Origin: Macrococcoides bohemicum
GTDB lineage: Bacteria > Bacillota > Bacilli > Staphylococcales > Staphylococcaceae
Length of the DNA: 64,000 nucleotides
Assembly (NCBI RefSeq): GCF_003259675.1
Contig: NZ_PZJG01000003.1
Location: 1 to 64,000, forward strand
Direction of reading: 5' to 3'
Both the position numbers and the translations under genes were made by a program. Shown piece after piece: positions 9,676-18,741 of this stretch (its first letter is position 1; each line of letters opens with the position of its first letter). The notes under the pieces are model-generated. The model was not told the DNA's origin. It did not search any database and saw nothing but the letters and a program-made list of their open reading frames with translations.

Positions 9676-10221
9676 ATGAAAAAACTAATGACTTGTTGTA
9701 TAGCTATGTTGTTACTGTTCACTTTAACAGTTGATGCAAATGCGGCATTAAAGAAACCTTCTGTTCCTAACTTAAAGAACAAGACGGTTGTTCAGGCGAT
9801 GAAAAAAGGGAATTATAAATTAAACGGTATTAAAATCGGTAACACGTACGGCTATGTGAAGCAAAAATGGGTGAAACCTTCTTTTAAAGTGACATCACTT
9901 TATCAACGTTATGATTTTGAATATCATTATTTTACAGAACGTGGTGATAATACGATTCTTTACTTTACAGGTAAACGTGGTGATAAACCGGAGCAATATC
10001 GTCTGCGTTCAATAAGTTTTGCAGGTATTCCGCAATACTTTACAGTAAGTGATATGAATAAATATTGGGGAGAAGGCGATCTTTATTATCCTCAGGCAGG
10101 TACGATTAATTACATTCAGGGTAATACATTATTATCATTTGATGTTAATGGGAGTATTGCTTATGTTGCACAATTACATCCTGAAGATATTAAAGAGATA
10201 CTAAGAAAATTTGCATTTTAA
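9676..10221 (+). CDS. Secreted protein of a local paralogous family (one repeat module)
   Basis: 181-residue protein with a Sec signal peptide (MKKLMTCCIAMLLLFTLTV, cleavage near DANA-A) and no lipobox at the cleavage site. The mature part carries one family module: MKKGNYKLNGIKIGNTYGYV, a beta-rich middle with YHYFTERGDNTILYF, and a second half with VSDMNKYWGEGD. The same pattern occurs at 19564, 22355, 22908 and in the remnant at 15929. The G-x-K-[IL]-x-x-T...V...LG.P core resembles BamE/SmpA-type (BLIP-like fold) modules, but this is inference and no function is known. ATG 9676 is chosen because GAGAGG precedes it and a TATAAT at 9646-9651 lies inside the longer reading. Confidence 0.72.
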   Translation: MKKLMTCCIAMLLLFTLTVDANAALKKPSVPNLKNKTVVQAMKKGNYKLNGIKIGNTYGYVKQKWVKPSFKVTSLYQRYDFEYHYFTERGDNTILYFTGKRGDKPEQYRLRSISFAGIPQYFTVSDMNKYWGEGDLYYPQAGTINYIQGNTLLSFDVNGSIAYVAQLHPEDIKEILRKFAF

Positions 10222-10240
10222 AATAAAAATTAAATATAGT

Positions 10241-10279
10241 AAATAACCACCAATAATAAGGTATTATTGGTGGTTATTT
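10241..10279. terminator. Bidirectional terminator
   Basis: Perfect 18-bp stem (AAATAACCACCAATAATA and its complement) with a 3-base loop, between the convergent genes ending at 10221 and 10318. Confidence 0.85.
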
Positions 10280-10317
10280 ACATGATTAAAGTTGATTAGT
10301 TGTTTTTCATTAGACAT

Positions 10318-10704
10318 TTATCGCTTGTTTTTTCCGTTTAATTGATTTATTCGTGTTCGTATTTCAAAAAATACCGATAAAATAAGCATGAATTGAACAA
10401 TCTTCGTTAAAATACCTAAGTCATAAATAAATATACCGATTAACACAATTAACCCGAATATAAATAGCAGAACTGCTGCTATAAGCTGTTGTTTAACCAT
10501 AGCAGTCGTCACAACTTTACCAGACTGCGTAAGCATTGCATTGTATAAATTAAATAGCATAAACAAACCAATTGACATTAAATAGAGCGCGTTGACGACT
10601 CTCTTCGAATCATTATGTGTAATCCCATCATATAAATTAAAAATTTGTGCCATAAAAAATAATAATGCAAAAAATCCAATTAAAATATTACCGAACTTCA
10701 TCAT
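10318..10704 (-). CDS. Small four-helix membrane protein, unknown function
   Basis: 128 residues with about four hydrophobic segments: ILIGFFALLFFMAQIFNLY, ALYLMSIGLFMLFNLYNAM, LIAAVLLFIFGLIVLIGIFI and TKIVQFMLILSVFF, then a basic tail (QLNGKNKR). Start ATG follows AAGGAGTAC. It converges on the secreted-repeat gene at 9676. A similar-sized four-helix gene (20633-21025) converges in the same way on another family member, so an association is possible. Not recognised. Confidence 0.65.
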   Translation of the reverse strand: MMKFGNILIGFFALLFFMAQIFNLYDGITHNDSKRVVNALYLMSIGLFMLFNLYNAMLTQSGKVVTTAMVKQQLIAAVLLFIFGLIVLIGIFIYDLGILTKIVQFMLILSVFFEIRTRINQLNGKNKR

Positions 10705-10824
10705 GTACTCCTTTTAAATGTATAAAATAATATAATATACAATTATCATACCATAAATGCGTTTTATCCAATCAATTTGAAGTTAGATTGATGTATTATG
10801 GATGATAAAAAGGAGGGATTTACG

Positions 10825-11931
10825 ATGAAAATTTTAATTGCACCTGATTCCTACAAAGAATGTTTAAGTGCAATGCGTGTGGCAGAATGCATAGCTAAGG
10901 GATTACAAGCATCAATACCTGATGCTGAAGTGATTCTTCGTCCGATGGCAGATGGTGGGGAAGGAACGGTTGATGCATTAATCTATGGATTGAATGGTAA
11001 GAAAGAAGAGATACATACTGTTGATATGTATAGCAGACCGTTGACGACATATTATGGCAAGCTTGATGACACAACTGCAGTGATTGAAGTGGCTAATATT
11101 ATCGGAATGGAAGTAACGCGAGCGCGTAATCCTTATCTTGCTTCAAGCTTTGGTGTTGGTGATGTCATACGTCAGTTAATTGAACGTGGATATAAGAAAG
11201 TATTTATCGGTTTAGGCGGTAGTTTAACGAATGATGGCGGTGCAGGTTTATTAGAGGCACTTGGATTACAATTTCTTGATAATAAAGGACGAATCCTTAC
11301 TATTAATGGTGGAAACTTATCTGAAATTAGATTGATAAAAGGCCACCTGATACCTGCGCTAAAAGAAATTGAACTTCATTTAATTTGTGATGTGACAAAC
11401 CCTTTAACCGGTGAGCATGGTGCAACATATACTTATGGTAAACAAAAGGGAATTGAAGAAGAAGAGATGAAAGCTTTTGATGAAAGTATTGCCTCATTTG
11501 CTGTTAAATTAGAACAGCATTTAAATGTACACTGTCATCATATAGAAGGTGCCGGTGCAGCTGGTGGTATAGGATATGGATTATTATGTGTTGGTGCTGT
11601 GATGCATAATGGTGCTGAATATATTGCAGATATTGTATTGAACGATCTTGATTTAAAGACATTCGATTATATCTTCACTGGTGAAGGGAAAAGTGACTTC
11701 CAGACACAGTACGGAAAGCTACCGGTTTGTGTTGCAAATAGAGGGAATGATGTGGGCGTGCAATCAATACTTGTGGCAGGGGGCTTAGGTACAAATTACG
11801 AAGCACTTTATGATCACTTCTTAAGTATCCACGCAATTACTGATGGACCGATGTCACTCGATGATGCGATGGATAATGCTGAAAGATTAATCAGTAACAC
11901 GTGCAGGAATATAGGAAGATTATTGAAATAA
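10825..11931 (+). CDS. glxK: Glycerate kinase
   Basis: Phosphorylates glycerate with ATP (GlxK/GarK family, glycerate 2-kinase type), feeding it into lower glycolysis. 368 residues with the family landmarks: N-terminal IAPDSYKECLSA, PMADGGEGTVDAL, the glycine-rich GLGGSLTNDGGAGLLEALG near residue 130, and the C-terminal TGEGKSDFQTQYGK near 290. ATG 10825 follows AGGAGGG; the in-frame ATG at 10798 has no ribosome site. Single-gene unit. Confidence 0.92.
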   Translation: MKILIAPDSYKECLSAMRVAECIAKGLQASIPDAEVILRPMADGGEGTVDALIYGLNGKKEEIHTVDMYSRPLTTYYGKLDDTTAVIEVANIIGMEVTRARNPYLASSFGVGDVIRQLIERGYKKVFIGLGGSLTNDGGAGLLEALGLQFLDNKGRILTINGGNLSEIRLIKGHLIPALKEIELHLICDVTNPLTGEHGATYTYGKQKGIEEEEMKAFDESIASFAVKLEQHLNVHCHHIEGAGAAGGIGYGLLCVGAVMHNGAEYIADIVLNDLDLKTFDYIFTGEGKSDFQTQYGKLPVCVANRGNDVGVQSILVAGGLGTNYEALYDHFLSIHAITDGPMSLDDAMDNAERLISNTCRNIGRLLK

Positions 11932-11942
11932 TTTTTTAAAAC

Positions 11943-11967
11943 AAAAAGAGCCAGCTAGGCTCTTTTT
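11943..11967. terminator. Bidirectional terminator
   Basis: 10-bp stem AAAAAGAGCC/GGCTCTTTTT with an AGCTA loop. The stop codon of the convergent CPBP gene (11955-11957) lies in the loop. Confidence 0.85.
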
Positions 11968-12857
11968 TGTGTACCGTATTTTTCAAGACTTAATTTAAGT
12001 AATAAAGTGATCACGAGAATTGAGATGACAGTGACAACAAGCCCACCTTCTAACCCGAAATGCCCACCATTAATAATAGACTGATCCATATTTGATTCAG
12101 TATTTAAGATGGTTGCTGGTAAAGCCTGCCCACTTACTTCATTACCTAAAAATACGCCAAGTGTAATATTCCAGAAGCTATGCGCAGCGCCTGTCAGCCA
12201 AATATTATCTGACCAGTAGAATAATAGTGAGAATACGATACCTGCCAGGAATAAATTAACAAAGCTAAGGATACTCGTATTCGGATTTAAGAAATGCAGA
12301 AATGAGAAGAATGCTGAATTGATGATTATACCAGCAGGCACACCGATTTGATAGCTGATTTTGTTCATCAAGAAACCTCTGGCAATCACTTCTTCAGTTA
12401 AACCTTGTATCATAAATAATCCAATCACCCATGTTAAAGTAAACCAAGGAATACTAGGGTTAACCGTGCTGTGCATTGCACCGAATAGTAGATTGATGAG
12501 GTAGACGATAATGATGATTGCCATCCCTAGAAGCAATCCAAATCCATATTTGGAAAATACTTTTTCTTGAAAGAAACCTAATGCCTGTACAGGATGACGA
12601 TAGGCAAATTTATTGATGATAAGACATGCAACGAGTAAGAAAGGAAAGATTAACAAACTGATGAGCGTACTCAACGGTTCTTCTTGTAATTCAGTAAGTG
12701 TTGCCGTTGGATTGAAAGCGAGAATAATTGGTACTAATATTAATCCAGCAATGATTTGAACGATAAAGAAAATCGCAAATGCAATAAGTAGTGTCGCATA
12801 CCATGGAATATTGCTCGGAGATTTTTTAGATAGCGATATACTTTGATTGAAATTCAT
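11955..12857 (-). CDS. CPBP-family intramembrane metalloprotease
   Basis: 300-residue polytopic membrane protein of the CPBP (Abi/CAAX protease, Rce1-like) family. Catalytic motifs are intact: EEVIARGF (Glu-Glu-x3-Arg) in the middle, FSFLHF (His) about 40 residues later, and the C-terminal AHSFWN (second His and Asn). About eight transmembrane segments. Family members cleave membrane substrates or give bacteriocin self-immunity; the substrate here is unknown. Start 12857 (MNFNQS) is chosen because GGAGGCGG precedes it; an upstream in-frame start has none. Its promoter faces the lipoprotein gene at 12968. Confidence 0.87.
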   Translation of the reverse strand: MNFNQSISLSKKSPSNIPWYATLLIAFAIFFIVQIIAGLILVPIILAFNPTATLTELQEEPLSTLISLLIFPFLLVACLIINKFAYRHPVQALGFFQEKVFSKYGFGLLLGMAIIIIVYLINLLFGAMHSTVNPSIPWFTLTWVIGLFMIQGLTEEVIARGFLMNKISYQIGVPAGIIINSAFFSFLHFLNPNTSILSFVNLFLAGIVFSLLFYWSDNIWLTGAAHSFWNITLGVFLGNEVSGQALPATILNTESNMDQSIINGGHFGLEGGLVVTVISILVITLLLKLSLEKYGTQKRA

Positions 12858-12967
12858 AAAGCCGCCTCCATATAATTTTACCACTAGTATAGCATAGAAA
12901 ATTTACCGTATATTGCGAATTTGTAGTATCATAGAATTTAGGTGGAATATAGAACGGAGATGAACAC

Positions 12968-13564
12968 ATGAACGTAAAAAAGATGAGTATTTTATTATCG
13001 GCAGCAATTATACTTGTAGCATGTGGTAAAGAAGATACTGCACCGAAAGAAAAAGTGAAAACTGAGCAAAAAGAAAGTGCTGCAGATATCGCCAGAAAGA
13101 AAATTAAAGCGAGTCGTGAAAAACATAAATCAAATAAAAATGATTCAAATACGAGTGAAATAGAAACAACTGAACCTGCAGCTACGACAGAAGAATTAAA
13201 TACAACTGAAGCGGTAACGACAGAAGAATTAAATACAACTGAAGCGGTAACGACAGAAGAATTAAATACAACTGAACCTGCAATGACAGAAGCTGTTGTC
13301 AAAGAGAATGTTAATAATATAACGAATATAAATACATTAAGCCAAATTATATATAGTAATGATTATACATATGATGAGAAAATGGCAGCATATCAAAGTG
13401 GTGTAGCCAACGGTCTGATTCCGCAAGGCACAAACACTTCATCACCAGCCGCTGCATTTGAAAGTGCGTTACAAGTAGAACGTACAGAAGCACAATCTAC
13501 GACAGAAGCTCCGGCAGCTTCACCGACAGTAGATCCGAATACAGGATTACCAGTGCAGCCTTAG
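12968..13564 (+). CDS. Lipoprotein with Thr/Glu tandem repeats
   Basis: 198 residues. Signal peptide with lipobox ILVAC predicts lipidation at Cys19. The charged region after it (KEDTAPKEKVKTEQK) leads to three 11-residue repeats of TTEELNTTEAV type (residues 73-105), then a module INTLSQIIYSNDYTYDEKMA and a low-complexity tail with TTEAPAASPTVDPNTGLP. It looks like a stalk-bearing surface lipoprotein. No enzymatic motif is visible. The partial lipoprotein at 63716 has the same layout and may be a paralogue. RBS GAACGGAGATG. Confidence 0.72.
   Translation: MNVKKMSILLSAAIILVACGKEDTAPKEKVKTEQKESAADIARKKIKASREKHKSNKNDSNTSEIETTEPAATTEELNTTEAVTTEELNTTEAVTTEELNTTEPAMTEAVVKENVNNITNINTLSQIIYSNDYTYDEKMAAYQSGVANGLIPQGTNTSSPAAAFESALQVERTEAQSTTEAPAASPTVDPNTGLPVQP
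13184..13282 (+). repeat. Three 33-bp tandem repeats inside the lipoprotein gene
   Basis: Unit starts ACGACAGAAGAATTAAAT. Copies at 13184-13216 and 13217-13249 are identical; the third (13250-13282) differs in its last two codons. The unit is a multiple of three, so copy-number change would keep the frame. Confidence 0.92.
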
Positions 13565-13641
13565 TGGAGTTTGTGATGAATGGGAAGTGTTGCTGAAGCG
13601 GCTGTAATCGGAAAATACAGCCGCATGCGCCATAAAAATAG

Positions 13642-13672
13642 AGAAACTGGCTTCTGAGCTGGTTTCTTTTTA
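13642..13672 (+). terminator. Terminator before the Z1 gene
   Basis: Stem AGAAACTGGC/GCTGGTTTCT with two wobble pairs and a T-run. Just upstream, 13599-13624 forms a perfect 9-bp hairpin (GCGGCTGTA/TACAGCCGC) without a T-run. Confidence 0.7.
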
Positions 13673-13694
13673 TTGTTAATTTTAGGAGAAGATT

Positions 13695-15848
13695 ATGGAT
13701 TTAAAACACGGTGTGTTTATTAATACACTTCAACATAAAAACAATTATTCAATAGATGAATTAAAAGTAATGCATGATACTATAAATAACTTAATAGAAA
13801 TATCTACAACAGAAAATAAGCCCGGTATGCTACTTGGTCGTATACAGTCTGGGAAGACACGTAGCTTTATGGGTTCGATGGCTTTAGGGTTTGATAATGG
13901 CTTTGAAGTAGTGATCATCTTAACAAAGAACTCTAACGCACTTGCACGACAAACGTATGAACGGCTGCACAAAGAATATGAAGCACTGATTGATCAGGAC
14001 TATATTTCAGCATATGACATTATGAGCCTTCCTGAAGATTTACGTAAGTTTGAACTAAATAAGAAAATTGTCATTGTCGTTAAGAAAGAAAAGAAGAATG
14101 TGGAACGATTAACGAAAGCTTTATTTGAAATGTATCCGGTACTCTCAAAGCGTCAGATGATGATTATCGATGATGAAGCAGATTATGCGTCAGTTGTTTA
14201 TGATAAAGATAAGGATAAGAACTTAACGGAACTCAAGGTCATTGCATCCCAACTCGATCAAATTAAAAGAGAAATTCCTACAGCAGCCTACTTACAAGTA
14301 ACTGCGACACCGTATTCACTATATTTACAGCCGGACAGTGAAGTGTTATCTGCACGTGGTTATCAACCGAAACGACCAGCTTTCACAGTGCTTGTGCCGA
14401 CGTATCAGTCGTATGTTGGTGGGAAGTTCTATTTCGAACAGTCTAAGCTTGAAGGTCCTGCAAGTCACGTCTATCAACCGGTAAGTGAAACCGAACTGGA
14501 GCTGTTACGTAAAGAAGATAACCGACGTGTAAAAGATGCATATGTACTTACTACTAAACAATTAAATGGGTTGCGCAATGCACTGATTAACTTTGTTGTC
14601 GGAGGCAAGATTCGTAACCTTCAACAAATAGCTCAACAGGAACGTCCTAAAAAGTATGCTTTTATTATGCATACCATTACGACAAAACGCGCGCATATGT
14701 GGCAATATCAGGTTGTGATGAAGATAGAACAGAAGCTCACACAACTGATCGAAGAAAACGAAGCTGCATTTAAATCAATTATTATGAAAGCATATGAAGG
14801 GTTTAAATTATCTTCAGAATCAAATTATTTTCCAGATGCAAGAGACGTTTATGAAGCGGTAAAATCAGCGTTTCTTGATGAAGAGTTGTTGATTACTATC
14901 GTTAATTCAGAACAAGATGTGAATCAATTGCTGGATAAACGGGGAGAACTGAAACTTCGAGCACCACTTAATTTCTTTATTGGGGGTCAAATTCTTGATC
15001 GTGGTATTACGATTGGCAACTTAATCGGTTTCTATTACGGACGAGATCCGAAGAAGTTTCAGCAAGATACGGTACTGCAGCATTCACGTATGTACGGGGC
15101 ACGACCGAAAGAAGATTTGTCTGTGACGAGATTTTATACTACAAATAGAATCTATGACGTAATGGAACGAATGCATACGTTTGATGAAGATTTAAGGAAA
15201 GCATTTGAAACTGGGCGTAATGGGGGAGAAGTTATCTTTATGATGCATGATACAAAGAAAGACATTGTACCATGTAACCCTAATAAGCTTCTGTTGTCGA
15301 AAGTCATTACGATTAAAGGAAAGAAACGTTTCTTACCAGTTGGATTTCAGACGAAAAGTCGCAGCGAGATGATGCGTCGCACAAAGAAGCTGGATACAAT
15401 GATTCAGGAATTATGTAAGTTTGCTATCGATCAAAATAACAAAGATGCACGTCATATACTCGTTCCTGTTCAGAAAGTAATTCCGATACTTAAAGAAATA
15501 ACAGAATGTCTCATCATGGAAGAAGGCTATGAGTGGAACGTTGAAACTTATAGCGCTATACTCAATTATTTATCAAGGCTACCAGGAAACAATACGGGAT
15601 ATGTCTGGATTGTTACACGTGAAAACCGAAATATATCACGCTTCCGTCAAGACGGTAAAAGATTTGCTGATCGACCAGATAACGGACAAGATGAACTTAA
15701 ACAAAGTTATCAGCTTGGTACGACACATCCAACTGTAATGCTGCTCAGACAAAACGGAAATGAGAATGAAGGATGGCGCGGTGGACCTTTCTACTGGCCG
15801 GTCATTGTCGCACCAACACAGATGAATACGATTGTATTTGAAGGATAA
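13695..15848 (+). CDS. Z1-domain superfamily II ATPase/helicase-like protein
   Basis: 717 residues. N-terminal P-loop GRIQSGKTRS (residues 48-57), Walker B IIDDEADYAS (157-166), SAT-like motif VTATPYS (202-208), and a second half typical of the Z1 domain: GGQILDRGITIGN then QHSRMYGAR with an arginine-finger-like R. Z1 proteins are usually found in restriction-like conflict systems together with a GHKL ATPase and a PD-(D/E)XK nuclease (Iyer, Abhiman and Aravind 2008). Here it is a single gene with its own RBS (TTTAGGAGAA). The nearest GHKL gene is 10 kb away. Role in DNA processing or phage defence is inference. Confidence 0.85.
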   Translation: MDLKHGVFINTLQHKNNYSIDELKVMHDTINNLIEISTTENKPGMLLGRIQSGKTRSFMGSMALGFDNGFEVVIILTKNSNALARQTYERLHKEYEALIDQDYISAYDIMSLPEDLRKFELNKKIVIVVKKEKKNVERLTKALFEMYPVLSKRQMMIIDDEADYASVVYDKDKDKNLTELKVIASQLDQIKREIPTAAYLQVTATPYSLYLQPDSEVLSARGYQPKRPAFTVLVPTYQSYVGGKFYFEQSKLEGPASHVYQPVSETELELLRKEDNRRVKDAYVLTTKQLNGLRNALINFVVGGKIRNLQQIAQQERPKKYAFIMHTITTKRAHMWQYQVVMKIEQKLTQLIEENEAAFKSIIMKAYEGFKLSSESNYFPDARDVYEAVKSAFLDEELLITIVNSEQDVNQLLDKRGELKLRAPLNFFIGGQILDRGITIGNLIGFYYGRDPKKFQQDTVLQHSRMYGARPKEDLSVTRFYTTNRIYDVMERMHTFDEDLRKAFETGRNGGEVIFMMHDTKKDIVPCNPNKLLLSKVITIKGKKRFLPVGFQTKSRSEMMRRTKKLDTMIQELCKFAIDQNNKDARHILVPVQKVIPILKEITECLIMEEGYEWNVETYSAILNYLSRLPGNNTGYVWIVTRENRNISRFRQDGKRFADRPDNGQDELKQSYQLGTTHPTVMLLRQNGNENEGWRGGPFYWPVIVAPTQMNTIVFEG

Positions 15849-15928
15849 TAATATATTAAAGGATAAACAATAATTATGTATTTTTAATATTAACTAAATA
15901 AAATAATACTTTTATTTTTTCTACCTTT

Positions 15929-16144
15929 ATGGTCGATTATGATTTTGCGAAACAATCATTAACTGATATTGAAAAAGTAGTCGGTAAACCAGATCGTTCT
16001 GAAAAGGGCAGCTATGTTGAAGAAGAGAACGGTGTGAAGGGTAAAAGAATTCCTACAGTAATGAATGAATATGGTCACTTAGTATTAAACGCTGAAAAGA
16101 TTAATGGTAAGTGGGATGTTGTAGATATTCAGTATGTGAGATAA
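15929..16144 (+). pseudogene. 3' remnant of a secreted repeat-family gene
   Basis: About 71 codons that align with the C-terminus of the protein encoded at 22908: VDYD...LTDIEKVVGKPD here against FDYD...FSKIESLVGKAD there, NEYGHLVLNAEKINGKWDVV against NTYGHLIAKGEYYKGAWRVT, and DIQYVR against EVQYKYIK. It has no ribosome site, no signal peptide and lacks the first half of the module, so I read it as a decayed gene end lying between the Z1 gene and the MMPL transporter. Confidence 0.72.
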
Positions 16145-16146
16145 CG

Positions 16147-16186
16147 AATAAGGACCACATGAAAATTGATTCATGTGGTCCTTATT
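16147..16186. terminator. Bidirectional terminator
   Basis: Perfect 16-bp stem (AATAAGGACCACATGA and its complement), 8-base loop, T-rich on both sides. Serves the remnant and the convergent transporter gene. Confidence 0.88.
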
Positions 16187-16187
16187 T

Positions 16188-18599
16188 TTAATTATTCATA
16201 TATTTTTCAATCAGAGTATTTAAATCTTTTATATTATTACTCTGTTGTTTTAATAAAGCTAATAATTCAGATTGACTCAATTTATCGACTTCTATTTCTT
16301 TAGTAGTCGCTTTATTTGTGTGGACGGTTGCTTCGAGTTGCGTTTCATTTATTGAATGTTTATTTGTGTCTTTAATATCTGCTGTCATTGCTTTTTGAGA
16401 TGGTGTATAAATTGTAGACACATTGCTTGTAGTTTGCTGCATTTCAACTTCGTCATGCATTAAATTATGTCCTTCTATATCTACAACAGGAAGGATACGA
16501 TCTAACCATTTTGGTAGATACCATGATGCTTTACCAAATAATAAAGTTAGCGCTGGAACTATCATCAATCTCACGATAAAAGCATCAAACAGCACACCGA
16601 ATGCTAAAGCAATTCCCATCGACTTAATCATGACATCATCCTGGAATACGAAACTGATGAAGACGCTGAACATAATTAGTGCAGCAGCAACAATTACTGG
16701 GCCACTTTCTTTTATTCCTACTTTTAACGAATGTAAATTATTTTTAGTTTTCGAATATTCTTCGTGTACACGCGACATTAAGAATACTTCATAATCCATA
16801 GCTAATCCGAATAATAATCCAATCGTGATAACTGGTAAGAAAGCTAGTAATGGCCCATTTGCATCTATACCAAATAATTCACTCATGACACCTTGCTGCA
16901 TTACTAATGTAGTAAAACCAAGTGTAGCTAAAAGTGATAATAAAAATCCGGTAACTGCAATTAATGGGATTAATAATGATCTAAACACAATCATAAGTAA
17001 TACGAAAGCTAAACATATAATAACACCTGCAAATAAAGGGATTGCATCATTTAGTTTCTTAGACATATCAATGTTAATGACAGTCAGGCCAGATATTTCT
17101 GTTTGATAATCAAATTTGTCTTTTGCATCTTTATTATAATCACGTAAATCTTTTGCAAGCTCATTCGTTGATTTTGCATTCGGTCCTTTTTCAGGTACAA
17201 TAGTAATCAATGCGTAGTTATTATCTTTCGTCATCTGTGGTGGAGATACAACATCCACATGATCCATATTATTAATATCATTTATAACTTGCTTAACATT
17301 ACTTTGAAGTGCTTTAGGATCGTCTTTATCAGCAGTAGTTTTTATTAACATTGGAATAACCCCGTTATAACCTTCACCGAATTCATCTGAAATGATCTGA
17401 TAAGCTTTTCTTTGTGTACTATCTTCAGACTTCATTCCATCATCAGGTATACCTAGACGCATATCATTTACAGGAATAATTAATCCACCTAGAAAAACTA
17501 AGCCTAAGAGTGCTGCAATCCATGGTTTGCCTAAAACAAATTTTGACCAGAAATTATCATAATTTTTCTCTTTAGTAACAATTGCTTTTGGTTCTATTTG
17601 CTTATGAAATACACTGATTAGCGTTGGTACTAAAGTTAAAGAAGTTAATACTGCAAATAAAACACTTAATGCAGAAGCAAGCCCCATTACTGATAAAAAC
17701 TTAATACCTACAAGCGATAGACCACATACAGCGATCATGACTGTAATACCTGCGAAGACGACAGCACCGCCAGCAGTTCCTAATGCAAGTCCGATAGCTT
17801 TGACATGATCTCTTTCATGTTTCTTGATTTCACGATAGCGATATAAAATAAATAATGCATAATCGATACCAAGAGCGAGACCAATCATTACAGCTAGCGT
17901 CATAGTGATATTGGGAATTTCAAAGATATGCGTGAGTAAACCGATAATCCCAACACTTGAAATTAAACCGATGAGAGCACTAATAATTGGCATACCTGCA
18001 GCGATTAGAGAAGCGAAAGTAATCATTAATATAATAAATGCAACACTAATGCCAATGACTTCACTCGTTACACCCAATTCATCTATTGCATTCATCCCAC
18101 TACCTGTTAATTCAATCTGTAAGGTAGTATCTTCTTTTAATTCCTTTACTTCGTCTTTAACTTTATCGATAGACTTCTTATTTAAATTAATTGGTTCAGT
18201 ATCAAAGGTGACATCTGCATATGTGGCAGATTGATCTTTGTTAATAAGTTTCATTTCATAAGGATTAGAAACTTTATCGACATGTTTATCATTTTTTTTA
18301 ATATCTTCCAACATCTTTGTAACCGCAGTTACATTATTTTTGTTTGTAATTTCACCATCTTCATTTGATTTTAAGACAATACGTATCGTTGCTTTACTAC
18401 CATCTATACCGTACTTATCTTCAATCTTTTCATTCGTATCAAGTGATTTGATACCATCCATCTTAATCTCGTTAGAGAAAGTTGGCGGATCTATAGCGAT
18501 AGGTGTAAGAATAGATGCGATGATGAGCACCCAGATAAATACACCTGCTAATTTATGCGTTGCCATAAAACGCCCTAGTTTGTTTAAGAAATTTGCCAC
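16188..18599 (-). CDS. farE: MMPL-family RND exporter, FarE-like
   Basis: 803-residue inner-membrane exporter. Two halves of RND/MmpL type, each one transmembrane helix, a large outer loop and five more helices (YdfJ-like), with ALGIDYALFILYRYREI and GLAMDYEVFLMSRVHEEY carrying the acidic/tyrosine signature of proton-coupled MMPL proteins. The last ~110 residues are a polar cytoplasmic tail (KATTKEIEVDKLSQSELLAL). Start is GTG at 18599 behind AGGAGGT. The divergent TetR-type gene matches the S. aureus farE/farR arrangement, where FarE exports antimicrobial fatty acids; the symbol rests on this context and recall. Confidence 0.75.
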   Translation of the reverse strand: MANFLNKLGRFMATHKLAGVFIWVLIIASILTPIAIDPPTFSNEIKMDGIKSLDTNEKIEDKYGIDGSKATIRIVLKSNEDGEITNKNNVTAVTKMLEDIKKNDKHVDKVSNPYEMKLINKDQSATYADVTFDTEPINLNKKSIDKVKDEVKELKEDTTLQIELTGSGMNAIDELGVTSEVIGISVAFIILMITFASLIAAGMPIISALIGLISSVGIIGLLTHIFEIPNITMTLAVMIGLALGIDYALFILYRYREIKKHERDHVKAIGLALGTAGGAVVFAGITVMIAVCGLSLVGIKFLSVMGLASALSVLFAVLTSLTLVPTLISVFHKQIEPKAIVTKEKNYDNFWSKFVLGKPWIAALLGLVFLGGLIIPVNDMRLGIPDDGMKSEDSTQRKAYQIISDEFGEGYNGVIPMLIKTTADKDDPKALQSNVKQVINDINNMDHVDVVSPPQMTKDNNYALITIVPEKGPNAKSTNELAKDLRDYNKDAKDKFDYQTEISGLTVINIDMSKKLNDAIPLFAGVIICLAFVLLMIVFRSLLIPLIAVTGFLLSLLATLGFTTLVMQQGVMSELFGIDANGPLLAFLPVITIGLLFGLAMDYEVFLMSRVHEEYSKTKNNLHSLKVGIKESGPVIVAAALIMFSVFISFVFQDDVMIKSMGIALAFGVLFDAFIVRLMIVPALTLLFGKASWYLPKWLDRILPVVDIEGHNLMHDEVEMQQTTSNVSTIYTPSQKAMTADIKDTNKHSINETQLEATVHTNKATTKEIEVDKLSQSELLALLKQQSNNIKDLNTLIEKYMNN

Positions 18600-18621
18600 A
18601 ATTTGACCTCCTATTTAATCT

Positions 18622-18644
18622 ACAATATAGTTTAAATATATTGT
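18622..18644. promoter_or_regulatory. Candidate operator before the MMPL gene
   Basis: Perfect inverted repeat ACAATATA-N7-TATATTGT, 23 bp upstream of the GTG start. Its left part lies in TAATCTACAATATAG, nearly the same as TAATCTACAGAATAG at 18717-18731 before the regulator, suggesting one protein binds both. Confidence 0.45.
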
Positions 18645-18706
18645 GTTGTTTGTGTGAATTATAATACTAAGGATTACGATATAGGAAAAGAGATAAAAAA
18701 TTTGTA

Positions 18707-18725
18707 CTGTATAGATAATCTACAG
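18707..18725. promoter_or_regulatory. Candidate TetR-type operator before the regulator
   Basis: Inverted repeat CTGTA-N9-TACAG ending 16 bp before the regulator start and overlapping the likely promoter/RBS region. Suits autoregulation by the TetR-family protein. Confidence 0.4.
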
Positions 18726-18741
18726 AATAGGAGAATTGTAT

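Noticed and set aside
10318-10704. Possible holin or toxin reading of the small membrane proteins
   Set aside because: Four-helix topology and lack of adjacent lysin or antitoxin give no support; left as unknown.
12826-13302. 158-codon minus-strand frame with SSVVTASVVFN repeats
   Set aside because: Antisense reading of the 33-bp repeats of the lipoprotein gene; overlaps two better genes.
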